DNA of 5,799 bases from an uncultured Oscillibacter sp. (GCA_937884915.1 CALAAN010000162.1:1-5799); one strand, 5' to 3'; shown: positions 1-5,799, numbered from the stretch's first letter. Made by a program: numbers and translations. Notes: generated by a model not told the origin, from the sequence alone.

Positions 1-2
1 TT

Positions 3-1823
3 GTGCTGTGCGCGGCGCTGCTGCCGATGAATATTGCTAAAGCTGACGAAAACAACAAAGATGATGACCTGCCTGTTGTACCGAAAACCAGCGAGCCGAC
101 GTTTCTGATTACCGGCTATGAGGCGAGCCGCAGCAGTATCGAGACCGGCGACACGGTGAGCATTACGGTCTATTTGTCACGCACGGACGGCAGAGACGAC
201 AGAATTCGTGTTGTACGAGGCCTTGATAGCTTTCAGGGCGGTACGGCAGATGTCATTAAAACAGGCTCTTACGGCTCGTATGAAGTGACGTTCGATAATC
301 TTACCTATACCGGCGACACAAATAAGACTCTAAACTTTACCATCTACTATGATGGCGCCAAAGACTCAGAAGGTAACGATATTGTCAAGGGCGGTTATCA
401 GTCGAACAACAGTGTGCCTGTCCGCGAGTGCGTGCCCTACACTGAGCCGACGCCCGATCCCGAGCCGACGCCGGAGGTGATTCCCGAGCCGCGCGCTGTC
501 TTCAACTCCGACGGCACGAGCACGGCCATTGCCGCGGGACAGACGAAAACCATCACTGTTTATGTCCAGAACGCTGGCACGACCGCGATGCGAGACCCCA
601 TCCTGACGCTCAAGTCCTCCGGTTCGCTGCTCATCATGGGCAGTCAGGACTACATGCTCGACGATATCCGTGCGGGCCGCGATACGGCGGTCACCGTGAC
701 GGTCAAGGCTCCCGACAAGATCGAGTCCCAGATGCAGACGATCGATGCCACGCTGTCGTTCTACTACGACAATGGCACGCAGCTGACCTCTGGCAGCGCC
801 AGCGGCAGCGTGAACGTTCTCTCCACCGTCACCAAGGATACGAAGGACGAAGACCCTATCGCGAGCCCCACGCCCATCGTCATCCTCTCGAAGTACAACT
901 ACGGCGGCTCGTCCGTCGCGGCAGGTTCGAGCACAAACCTGAGCTTTTCGTTCACGAACACCAGCAAGACCATCAAGATCGAAAACGTCATGGTCACCGT
1001 CACCGGCGGTCAGGACCTGATGCTCAACGGCTCGACGAACACGTTCTACTTTGAATCCGTCGCCGCGAGCGGCAGCAAGACCGTCACCGTGCCGATGAAG
1101 GCCGCGCAGCTCATCAGCGCCAGCGCGCAGGACGTCAAGATCGACGTGACCTATGAATACGTTGACCAGAACGCGAGAAAATCGGGCAACGCCACGCTGT
1201 CGCTGAGCGTGCCGCTCTACCAGCCCGACCGCTTTGAGCTGAGCGAGCCCACGACCTCCTACACCGGTTATGTCGGCGAGGAGACGAGCCTGACGATCGA
1301 CTATGTCAACAAGGGCAAGAGTGCCATCAACAACGTGGAAGCCACCATCTCCGGCGATATCGACACGCCGACGGCCTATCAGCGCATCGGCACGATCGAC
1401 GGCGGCAAGAACGGCACCATCGCCTTTGCCGTGACCCCGCTCAACGAGGGCGAAAATCAGGTCAAGATCGTCATCACCTATGAAGACTCCAACGGCAACA
1501 CGAAAGAGCGCGTCTTCGAAGCCACGGTCGAGGCCATGGCTTACGAGCCTGTCGATCCCGTTGACCCTGACGAGCCCGTCGACCCCGAGCCGACGAGCAC
1601 CTTCCCGTGGAAGTACGTTATCATCGCGGCGGTCGTCGTGCTCATTATCCTGCTGATCGTGCTCCGCGCCCGCAAGAAGAAGGCCAAACAGAAGGCCGAG
1701 CAGGCGCTGTGGGACAAGTGGGACGAAGAGGAGAATGTCGAGGAGAAGCAGGAGGCAGCGGAGGCCGCGGCGGCTGAGGATAAAGAGCCTGCGGCCACGG
1801 GTGCTGAGGAGCAGAAAAAATGA
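3..1823 (+). CDS. Secreted, membrane-anchored Ig-like (CARDB/COG1361-like) repeat protein, 5' partial
   Basis: The reading frame is open at the left edge; I number residues from the GTG at base 3, but the true start is probably upstream. The visible N-terminus (LCAALLPMNIAKA, then acidic DENNKDDD) looks like the end of a signal peptide whose positive start is missing. Four beta-rich modules follow, at about residues 31-140, 163-274, 290-405 and 410-512. Modules 2-4 share a pattern: an opening 'V.AG.T..ITV.V.N.G', then a closing 'I.VTYEY/YEDSNGN' strand. Pro/Glu/Asp linkers lie at 148-163 and 515-533. One TM helix (about 535-555) is followed by an Arg/Lys stop-transfer cluster and a 35-residue acidic, Ala/Glu-rich cytoplasmic tail. 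This fits an extracellular protein anchored by its C-terminus. The stop overlaps the start of the permease gene, so the two are probably co-translated. A role as extracytoplasmic partner or sensor of that transporter is inference; no enzymatic motif is visible. Family assignment is by repeat style, not by search. Confidence 0.85.
   Translation: MLCAALLPMNIAKADENNKDDDLPVVPKTSEPTFLITGYEASRSSIETGDTVSITVYLSRTDGRDDRIRVVRGLDSFQGGTADVIKTGSYGSYEVTFDNLTYTGDTNKTLNFTIYYDGAKDSEGNDIVKGGYQSNNSVPVRECVPYTEPTPDPEPTPEVIPEPRAVFNSDGTSTAIAAGQTKTITVYVQNAGTTAMRDPILTLKSSGSLLIMGSQDYMLDDIRAGRDTAVTVTVKAPDKIESQMQTIDATLSFYYDNGTQLTSGSASGSVNVLSTVTKDTKDEDPIASPTPIVILSKYNYGGSSVAAGSSTNLSFSFTNTSKTIKIENVMVTVTGGQDLMLNGSTNTFYFESVAASGSKTVTVPMKAAQLISASAQDVKIDVTYEYVDQNARKSGNATLSLSVPLYQPDRFELSEPTTSYTGYVGEETSLTIDYVNKGKSAINNVEATISGDIDTPTAYQRIGTIDGGKNGTIAFAVTPLNEGENQVKIVITYEDSNGNTKERVFEATVEAMAYEPVDPVDPDEPVDPEPTSTFPWKYVIIAAVVVLIILLIVLRARKKKAKQKAEQALWDKWDEEENVEEKQEAAEAAAAEDKEPAATGAEEQKK
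444..491 (+). repeat. Pro/Glu/Thr linker between Ig-like modules 1 and 2
   Basis: The bases encode EPTPDPEPTPEVIPEP, a short proline-rich spacer built on repeated gag-ccg-acg codons. Such linkers usually hold extracellular domains apart in an extended, stiff form. It also lies next to a change in base composition within the gene. Confidence 0.7.
1545..1601 (+). repeat. Pro/Val/Asp low-complexity linker before the TM anchor
   Basis: The bases encode a degenerate repeat of the unit P-V-D-P (EPVDPVDPDEPVDPEPTST), visible in the DNA as repeated gtcgaNcccg-like units. It sits between the last Ig-like module and the TM helix, so it probably acts as a stalk through the cell wall. Confidence 0.7.
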
Positions 1824-3208
1824 GATTCGCAGACATCCTGAAAATGTGCTTCGACAGCCTGTCGCGGCGCAAGGGACGCACGATCCTGACGGTGCTGGGC
1901 GTGTTCATCGGCTGCACGTCCATCATCGTGATGGTCTCCATCGGCGCAGGCATGCAGGAGTCGTATGACCAGATGCTCAATAATATGGGAGACCTGTCCA
2001 TCATTGAGGTCTACCAAGGATATAACCAGAACACCGGCGAAGCAAATCAGACAAAGCTCGACAATGCAGCGGTGGAAAGCTTCCACGAGATCGCGGGCGT
2101 CAAGGCCGTTATGCCCAAGGCGAGTCTCGACGGATATAATGTGGGCTTCAAAGCAGGCGTCAACGGACGCTATACGGCGGATTATGTCAACTTTGTCGGC
2201 ATTGATTCGAGCGCCCTTGAGGACATGGGCTTTGAGCTGGTAGACGGGCGGTATCCCGAAAACAGCGACGAGGTGGTCGTGGGCCAGTATTTTGCCTATA
2301 ACTTCACCGATACGCTGATGCCGGACGGGCGCAACTATGTGAGCCGCTATGTCTGGGACGAGAACGGCAATCTGGATACGGAAAATATTCCGGATGCTTT
2401 TTTTGACCCGCTCAAGACGAGCATCACCATGGTGCTCACGCCGTACGACGACGGTACAGGCACCGAGCCTACCCCCTATGAGGTCGAGCTCAAGGTCGTC
2501 GGCGTGATGAAGGAGGACCAAGGCAAGGGCTATGAGACAAGCGACGGCGTGATGATGGACATCAATGCGCTCAAATCGCTCATTCAGGACCTGACCGGCA
2601 AGACTGACACGAAGTTCGAGTATTCGAGCATCAATGTCAAGGCTGAGAGCCTCGACGCGGTGTCGGACGTGGAGCAGTCCATCAAGGATTTAGGCTACAG
2701 CACGTATTCCATGCAGAGCATGCGCGACGAGCTCAACAAGCAGACCCGCCAGATCGAGCTGATGCTCGGCGGCCTCGGCGCGATCTCGCTGCTGGTCGCG
2801 GCCATCGGCATTACGAATACGATGATCATGTCCATCTCCGAGCGCACGAAGGAGATCGGCATCATGAAGGCGCTCGGCTGCTACGTGCGCGATATCCGCG
2901 CAATGTTTTTGATGGAGGCAGGCAGTATCGGCCTTCTCGGCGGCATTCTGGGACTGATTTTCAGCTTCATCATATCCGTCATCATCAATCTGTTCTCGTT
3001 CGGTGCATTCGGCGGCGGGGGCGTGACATGGGAGCTTATCAAGCAGGCGCTCATCGGCGGCGAGAATGTGGTGCGCACGTCCGTCATCAAGCCGGAGCTC
3101 GTGATCTTCGCGCTGGTGTTCTCGGTGCTGGTCGGACTGGTGTCCGGTTATCAGCCCGCGAATAAGGCGGTCAAGATCTCAGCGCTCGAAGCCATCCGGA
3201 ACGAATAA
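1820..3208 (+). CDS. MacB/FtsX-family ABC transporter permease
   Basis: This 462-residue protein is a membrane subunit of a type VII (MacB-like) ABC transporter. The order is: cytoplasmic amphipathic N-terminus with an SRRKGR motif (15-20), TM1 (about 21-43), a large extracytoplasmic MacB_PCD-like domain (about 45-305), then TM2 (313-339), TM3 (369-395) and TM4 (424-446). The conserved cytoplasmic loop SERTKEIGIMKALGC (340-354) after TM2 is the family's ATPase-coupling signature, and the end GYQPANKAVKISALEAIRNE matches the usual 'PA..A....P.EALR' finish. Length is normal for Gram-positive members. The start ATG overlaps the previous stop (ATGA), and GAGGAG at 1806-1811 is well placed. Such permeases do not move substrate through the membrane like importers; they transmit ATPase-driven motion to extracytoplasmic partners, or act in peptide or antibiotic export and resistance. 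No ATPase gene is in the window, so substrate and partner are unknown. Confidence 0.93.
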   Translation: MRFADILKMCFDSLSRRKGRTILTVLGVFIGCTSIIVMVSIGAGMQESYDQMLNNMGDLSIIEVYQGYNQNTGEANQTKLDNAAVESFHEIAGVKAVMPKASLDGYNVGFKAGVNGRYTADYVNFVGIDSSALEDMGFELVDGRYPENSDEVVVGQYFAYNFTDTLMPDGRNYVSRYVWDENGNLDTENIPDAFFDPLKTSITMVLTPYDDGTGTEPTPYEVELKVVGVMKEDQGKGYETSDGVMMDINALKSLIQDLTGKTDTKFEYSSINVKAESLDAVSDVEQSIKDLGYSTYSMQSMRDELNKQTRQIELMLGGLGAISLLVAAIGITNTMIMSISERTKEIGIMKALGCYVRDIRAMFLMEAGSIGLLGGILGLIFSFIISVIINLFSFGAFGGGGVTWELIKQALIGGENVVRTSVIKPELVIFALVFSVLVGLVSGYQPANKAVKISALEAIRNE

Positions 3209-3227
3209 GAAAAACACAGTGTTTCGC

Positions 3228-3265
3228 AAAAGGCGGCGTCCTGTTTAGGACGCCGCCTTCCTTTG
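3228..3265 (+). terminator. Rho-independent terminator after the permease gene
   Basis: A perfect 12-bp stem, AAGGCGGCGTCC (3230-3241) and GGACGCCGCCTT (3248-3259), encloses a 6-nt loop TGTTTA. It begins 21 bp after the permease stop. The T-tract is imperfect (TTCCTTTGT), but the stem is GC-rich and strong, and the position between two transcription units fits. A run of A before the stem could give some termination on the opposite strand, although no convergent gene is seen. Confidence 0.9.
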
Positions 3266-3270
3266 TAAAA

Positions 3271-3286
3271 AGTGCGATATTGCACT
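3271..3286 (+). promoter_or_regulatory. Near-perfect 16-bp palindrome, possible operator
   Basis: AGTGCGATATTGCACT is an inverted repeat with 7 of 8 positions matching and no spacer. It lies between the terminator and the promoter of the xpaC-like gene, 20 bp upstream of the -35 box. The size and position suit a dimeric regulator's binding site, but I do not recognise the motif, and a chance palindrome cannot be excluded. Confidence 0.3.
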
Positions 3287-3308
3287 GCTTCCGGTGCTTG
3301 CTTTGCTT
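3286..3308 (+). repeat. Three TGCTT direct repeats with 9-bp spacing
   Basis: TGCTT occurs at 3286-3290, 3295-3299 and 3304-3308, exactly 9 bp apart, with one more overlapping copy at 3299-3303. The last regular copy overlaps the first two bases of the -35 hexamer. Direct repeats just upstream of a promoter can be activator sites. This array is short and low in complexity, so the regulatory reading is tentative. Confidence 0.35.
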
Positions 3309-3335
3309 GACCGCGCTGATGCGATGTGATATCAT
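3307..3335 (+). promoter_or_regulatory. Sigma-A-type promoter for the xpaC-telA operon
   Basis: TTGACC (3307-3312, 5 of 6 matches to TTGACA) and TATCAT (3330-3335, 5 of 6 matches to TATAAT) are separated by the ideal 17 bp. TG at 3327-3328 makes an extended -10. Transcription would start near 3342, leaving a leader of about 35 nt before the TTG start codon. It is the only good promoter I see in the gap after the terminator. Confidence 0.75.
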
Positions 3336-3361
3336 GATTCAGTCAAAATATTTATGAAAAC

Positions 3362-3369
3362 AGGAGGGG
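3362..3369 (+). promoter_or_regulatory. Strong ribosome binding site that fixes a TTG start
   Basis: AGGAGGGG lies 6 nt before TTG at 3376. An in-frame TGA at 3355-3357 closes the frame upstream, and the next in-frame ATG is at residue 48, after most of both predicted TM helices. TTG is therefore the only start that fits. Confidence 0.85.
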
Positions 3370-3375
3370 ATCGTC

Positions 3376-4077
3376 TTGGCAACTGTCAAACGCAGATCCA
3401 CTGTACCCTATTACGCCGCGGCGGGAACATGGGTCATTTACGCATTGCTGTTTCCGCTCTACCGTGTGCCGCATTTTATTCTGGTGGCGGCCGCGTCAGC
3501 GGTGGTATTTCTCATTATGAACGCCGTGTGCGGCACGGTCGAGGTCACGGTGCCCGACCCGCCGAAAAAGGAAGAGACCACCGGCAATCCTGAGCTCGAC
3601 AAAATGATCAAGGACGGCAATCTCGCCATCTCCGAGATGAAGCGGCTCAACACATCCATCAAGGACGAGAAGATCTCCGCCGACATCGACCGTCTGGAGG
3701 ATTTGAGCGCAAAAATCTTCGCGCAGGTCAAGGCTGACCCGTCGAAGCTGCCGCAGATCCGCAAGTTCATGGATTACTATCTGCCCACAACGCTCAAGCT
3801 CTTAAACGCCTATGACCGCATGGGCGCGCAGGGCGTGAGCGGCGAGAACATCGACGCGACCATGCAGCGCGTGGAGAGTATGATGGGTACGATCGTCACG
3901 GCCTTTGAAAAGCAGCTCGATATGCTCTTTGGCAGCGAGGCAATGGACATTTCCACCGACATCACGGTGCTCGAAAACATGATGAAGCGCGAGGGGCTGA
4001 GCGGGGATGACGGCGAACTCCATGCTGAGTCCGGCACGGCCGCGGCCCCGCAGGACGACATCAAACTTGAGCTGTGA
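3376..4077 (+). CDS. XpaC-family (5-bromo-4-chloroindolyl phosphate hydrolysis family) membrane protein
   Basis: The 233-residue protein has a basic N-terminus (KRR), two closely spaced TM helices (about 12-29 and 32-52), a Pro/Lys-rich hinge (60-66), and then a long, mostly helical cytoplasmic region (about 70-207) ending in an acidic tail. The pattern 'N.ELDKMIKDGN..ISEMKRLN.SIKDEKIS..ID.LE.L..KIF..V..DP.KL.QIRKFM.YYLPTTLKLL..Y' is the hallmark I recognise for the XpaC family. In Bacillus subtilis xpaC lies beside yaaN, a TelA homologue; the same pairing is seen here with one gene in between. The family name comes from a phenotype on a chromogenic phosphate; I see no phosphatase catalytic motif, so a hydrolase role is doubtful. 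A membrane-linked partner for TelA in envelope stress is the likelier inference. Translation starts at TTG behind a strong ribosome binding site. Confidence 0.88.
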   Translation: MATVKRRSTVPYYAAAGTWVIYALLFPLYRVPHFILVAAASAVVFLIMNAVCGTVEVTVPDPPKKEETTGNPELDKMIKDGNLAISEMKRLNTSIKDEKISADIDRLEDLSAKIFAQVKADPSKLPQIRKFMDYYLPTTLKLLNAYDRMGAQGVSGENIDATMQRVESMMGTIVTAFEKQLDMLFGSEAMDISTDITVLENMMKREGLSGDDGELHAESGTAAAPQDDIKLEL

Positions 4078-4087
4078 GGAGTAAACA

Positions 4088-4357
4088 ATGAGAAAGAAAG
4101 TGATGGCGTTCAACGCCAGGGTGAACGCGTGGCTCATGAAGCGCCTCAAGGGTGTGTGGCTCGACCCGATCTTCTGCGCGATCTTTGCCATTTTAGGCGT
4201 GGGCAGTCTGGCCGGCGCAATCAGCCTGCACAAGGATACGCTTTACTATTCCGCGGTGATCTGGGCGCTGGCCACGCTGATGTGTCTGCGCCGCATCCAG
4301 CGCATCAAAAAGCACGAAAAAGAACAAACTCAAAGCCAAAATACGGAGGAGAAATGA
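4088..4357 (+). CDS. Small two-TM membrane protein of unknown function
   Basis: I do not recognise this 89-residue protein. It has a basic amphipathic N-terminus (MRKKVMAFNARVNAWLMKRLKG), two hydrophobic segments (about 27-46 and 51-67) joined by a short HKD-containing turn, and a highly charged C-terminus (RRIQRIKKHEKEQ, then a Gln/Glu-rich end). Under the positive-inside rule both ends should be cytoplasmic, forming a hairpin in the membrane. GAGGAG at 4076-4081 lies 6 nt before the ATG. The gene begins 10 bp after the xpaC-like stop and ends 1 bp before the TelA start, which implies co-expression and perhaps membership of the same membrane complex. No catalytic motif is present. It is real rather than a chance frame: it has a good ribosome binding site, a coherent membrane topology and operon spacing. 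Confidence 0.85.
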   Translation: MRKKVMAFNARVNAWLMKRLKGVWLDPIFCAIFAILGVGSLAGAISLHKDTLYYSAVIWALATLMCLRRIQRIKKHEKEQTQSQNTEEK

Positions 4358-4358
4358 T

Positions 4359-5522
4359 ATGAGCGACAACATGATGCCCGAGCTGATCCTGAACCCCACC
4401 GAAACGGCGCAGGAGGCCGTTCCCGAGCTGACGCTCACGCCCGAAGCGCCCGCCGCGCCCGAGACGGAGAAAAAGGAAGTCGAGCCCGTCAAGGTCGACG
4501 AGAGCATGCTCACCGAGCAGGAGAAGAAGGCCGTCGACGAATTCGCGAAGAAGATCGACATCAAGGACACGAACCTCGTGCTCAACTACGGCGTGGCCGC
4601 GCAGAAGAGCGTTGCGACGTTCTCGGAAAACGCGCTGTCCTCCGTGCGCAACAAGGATCTTGGCGAGGTGGGCGAGACGCTCTCGAACCTCGTTGTCGAG
4701 GTCAAGGGCTTCGGCCAGGAGGAGAAGAAGGGCTTTGCCGGTTTCTTCCACAAGCAGAAGGATAAGCTCGAGCTGATGCGCGCGCAGTACGGCAAGGCCG
4801 AGACGAGCGTGAACCGCATCGTGAGCGAGCTTGAAAAGCATCAGGTCACGCTGATGAAGGATATCGCGATGCTCGACCAGATGTATGAGCTGAACCTCAA
4901 GTACTATAAAGAGCTGACCATGTATATCATCGCGGGCAAAAAGCGCCTGGCTGAGGTCCGCTCCGGCGAGCTCGAGGAGCTGCGCAAGAAGGCGGAGGCC
5001 AGCGGCCTTGCCGAGGATGCGCAGGCCTACAACGACTACGCGCAGAAGTGCGAGCGCTTTGAAAAGAAGCTGCATGACCTGGAGCTCACGCGCATGGTTT
5101 CGCTCCAGATGGGCCCGCAGACGAGACTGCTGCAGAATAACGACACCCTGATGGTCGAAAAGATCCAGTCCTCGCTCGTCAACACCATCCCCCTCTGGAA
5201 GAGCCAGATGGTGCTGGCGCTCGGCATGGAGCACAGCCGTCAGGCCACGGCCGCGCAGAGCGCCGTGACGGAGACGACGAACGAGCTGCTCAAGAAGAAT
5301 GCCGACATGCTCAAGATGGGCACCATCGCCACGGCGAAGGAGGCCGAGCGCAGCATCGTCGATATCGAGACGCTGCAGCACACGAACGAGCAGCTCGTCT
5401 CCACGCTCGACGAGGTCGTGAACATCCAGCGCGAGGGCGCGCAGAAGCGCAAGGAAGCGGAGGTCGAACTCGGCCGCATCGAAGGCGAGCTGAAGCAGAA
5501 GCTCATGGAGCTGAGAAGCTGA
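4359..5522 (+). CDS. TelA-family (toxic anion resistance) protein
   Basis: The 387-residue length is close to that of Bacillus YaaN and other TelA proteins. An acidic, Pro/Glu-rich tail of about 45 residues carries two PELxLxP motifs (7-13, 22-28). The TelA core follows, about 50-380, nearly all alpha-helical. Family-typical stretches are the 'GFGQEEKKGFAGFF.KQKDKLELM..QYGKAETSVNRI' region (117-153), the 'L.KDIAMLDQMYELNLKYYKELTMYIIAGKKRL' helix (165-197), and 'QTRLLQNNDTLMVEKIQSSLVNTIPLWKSQMVLAL' (254-288). There is no signal peptide or TM helix, so it is cytoplasmic, probably at the membrane through its operon partners. GGAGGAG (4345-4351) sits 7 nt before the ATG. The family was named for tellurite resistance, and homologues affect tolerance to cell-envelope antibiotics and bacteriocins in some Firmicutes, but the molecular activity is not established. 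Tellurite itself need not be its role here. Confidence 0.95.
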   Translation: MSDNMMPELILNPTETAQEAVPELTLTPEAPAAPETEKKEVEPVKVDESMLTEQEKKAVDEFAKKIDIKDTNLVLNYGVAAQKSVATFSENALSSVRNKDLGEVGETLSNLVVEVKGFGQEEKKGFAGFFHKQKDKLELMRAQYGKAETSVNRIVSELEKHQVTLMKDIAMLDQMYELNLKYYKELTMYIIAGKKRLAEVRSGELEELRKKAEASGLAEDAQAYNDYAQKCERFEKKLHDLELTRMVSLQMGPQTRLLQNNDTLMVEKIQSSLVNTIPLWKSQMVLALGMEHSRQATAAQSAVTETTNELLKKNADMLKMGTIATAKEAERSIVDIETLQHTNEQLVSTLDEVVNIQREGAQKRKEAEVELGRIEGELKQKLMELRS

Positions 5523-5534
5523 GACGCTCCGGAT

Positions 5535-5540
5535 AGGAGA
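5535..5540 (+). promoter_or_regulatory. Ribosome binding site of the TPM-domain gene
   Basis: AGGAGA lies 5 nt before the ATG at 5546, within the 23-bp gap after the TelA stop. It supports this start, which also begins a proper signal-anchor sequence. No terminator or promoter is visible in the gap, so the gene belongs to the same operon. Confidence 0.8.
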
Positions 5541-5545
5541 AGTAT

Positions 5546-5799
5546 ATGAAATTCTTTCAAAAACGCGGCGTCGCCATCGTTGTTTTGATTTTGGCGATCG
5601 TCGCATCCAGTGCGTGGGGCTTTCACAAGGCACCTGCCATCACCACGCCGACGGGCGGCGAAAAGGTCGATACCTCGCTCTCCACGGCGGCGTTCGAGCA
5701 GTACGTGCGCGACGAGGCGAACGTCCTCTCGGACAAGACCGAAAAGGCCGTCAGCCTTTACAACGCCAACTGGGACAAGATGTTCGGCAGCATCATGGC
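5546..5799 (+). CDS. TPM-domain (YgcG-like) membrane protein, 3' partial
   Basis: Direct translation gives 84 complete codons with no stop before the right edge. The N-terminus MKFFQKRGVAIVVLILAIVA has two Lys and one Arg and then a hydrophobic segment (about 8-25), a signal peptide or signal anchor. A Gly/Pro/Thr spacer follows, then YVRDEANVLSDKTEKAVSLYN (53-73), matching the start of TPM domains ('V.D.A.VLS.....L...'). TPM domains occur in extracytoplasmic proteins, often with a later TM helix and low-complexity tail; the rest is outside the window. Some TPM proteins have phosphatase activity in plants or act in photosystem repair, while bacterial members are mostly uncharacterised. Its place directly behind TelA suggests an extracytoplasmic arm of the same membrane-associated system. 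The domain call rests on only about 30 residues. Confidence 0.75.
   Translation, partial: MKFFQKRGVAIVVLILAIVASSAWGFHKAPAITTPTGGEKVDTSLSTAAFEQYVRDEANVLSDKTEKAVSLYNANWDKMFGSIM

Noticed and set aside
1541..2521. 326-residue open frame on the minus strand spanning two genes
   Set aside because: It crosses the junction of the repeat protein and the permease in antisense, and its Ser/Gly/Thr end mirrors the Pro/Val/Asp linker repeat. It is a by-product of GC-rich codon use.
3228..3265. Hairpin as a riboswitch or attenuator of the downstream operon
   Set aside because: It lies upstream of the promoter at 3307-3335, so it would not be in the downstream transcript; its place 21 bp after the permease stop fits a terminator.
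3354..3593. 79-residue + strand frame starting at ATG 3354
   Set aside because: It overlaps the XpaC-family frame, has no ribosome binding site, and encodes no coherent domain, while the TTG frame encodes a recognisable protein.
3376..4077. Reading the XpaC-family protein as a true phosphatase
   Set aside because: The family name derives from a chromogenic-substrate phenotype; no phosphatase active-site motif is visible in the sequence.
4129..4362. 77-residue + strand frame overlapping the small membrane protein gene
   Set aside because: It is out of frame with the two-TM protein, lacks a ribosome binding site, and has a His/Arg/Gln-rich composition with no membrane segment or motif.
4359..5522. 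Calling this region a tellurite-resistance (ter) island
   Set aside because: Only a TelA-family gene is present; no TerB, TerC, TerD or TerE-type gene is in the window, and TelA homologues are widespread in Firmicutes without that context.
4305..5633. 442-residue open frame on the minus strand across the TelA gene
   Set aside because: It lies antisense to a clearly recognised TelA gene; its Leu/Arg/His-rich composition is what the complement of GAG/CTC/AAG-rich codons gives, and no ribosome binding site or family pattern supports it.

Overview
The window looks like a chromosome segment of a fairly GC-rich Firmicute, most likely a gut-type Clostridium relative (Oscillospiraceae/Ruminococcaceae-like). 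This is inferred from strong AGGAGG-type ribosome binding sites, a sigma-A-type promoter, a GC content by eye in the high fifties to low sixties percent, and a gene set (extracellular Ig-like repeat protein plus MacB-type permease; XpaC-TelA-TPM cluster) familiar from that group. No 16S rRNA or other taxonomic marker is present, so this placement is tentative. All genes read on the + strand. No tRNA, rRNA, CRISPR array, insertion sequence or phage gene was seen.

Region 1 (1-3265) is the end of an envelope ABC-transporter operon. A secreted, single-pass protein with four Ig-like/CARDB-like beta domains enters from the left, with its start outside the window. It overlaps by 4 bp (ATGA) a MacB/FtsX-type permease with the standard four-TM plan and a large extracytoplasmic domain. 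The ATPase expected for such a permease is not in the window and probably lies upstream. A strong 12-bp hairpin terminator closes the unit.

Region 2 (3266-3375) is a short regulatory gap. It holds a 16-bp near-perfect palindrome, three TGCTT repeats spaced exactly 9 bp apart that run into the -35 box, and a good promoter (TTGACC-17 bp-TGA-TATCAT).

Region 3 (3376-5799) is a tightly packed second operon: an XpaC-family membrane protein starting at TTG, an unrecognised 89-residue two-TM protein, a TelA-family ('toxic anion resistance') coiled-coil protein, and the N-terminal end of a TPM-domain membrane protein that runs off the right edge and was found by direct translation. XpaC and TelA homologues also sit together in Bacillus subtilis (xpaC-yaaN), so the pairing is conserved. 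Their biochemical role is not settled; an envelope or membrane-stress function is the reasonable inference.

The most interesting points are the unnamed small membrane protein inside the XpaC-TelA-TPM operon, the patterned sequence upstream of that operon's promoter, and the coupling of a repeat-rich extracellular protein to an ABC permease. None of these amounts to proof of a new system.
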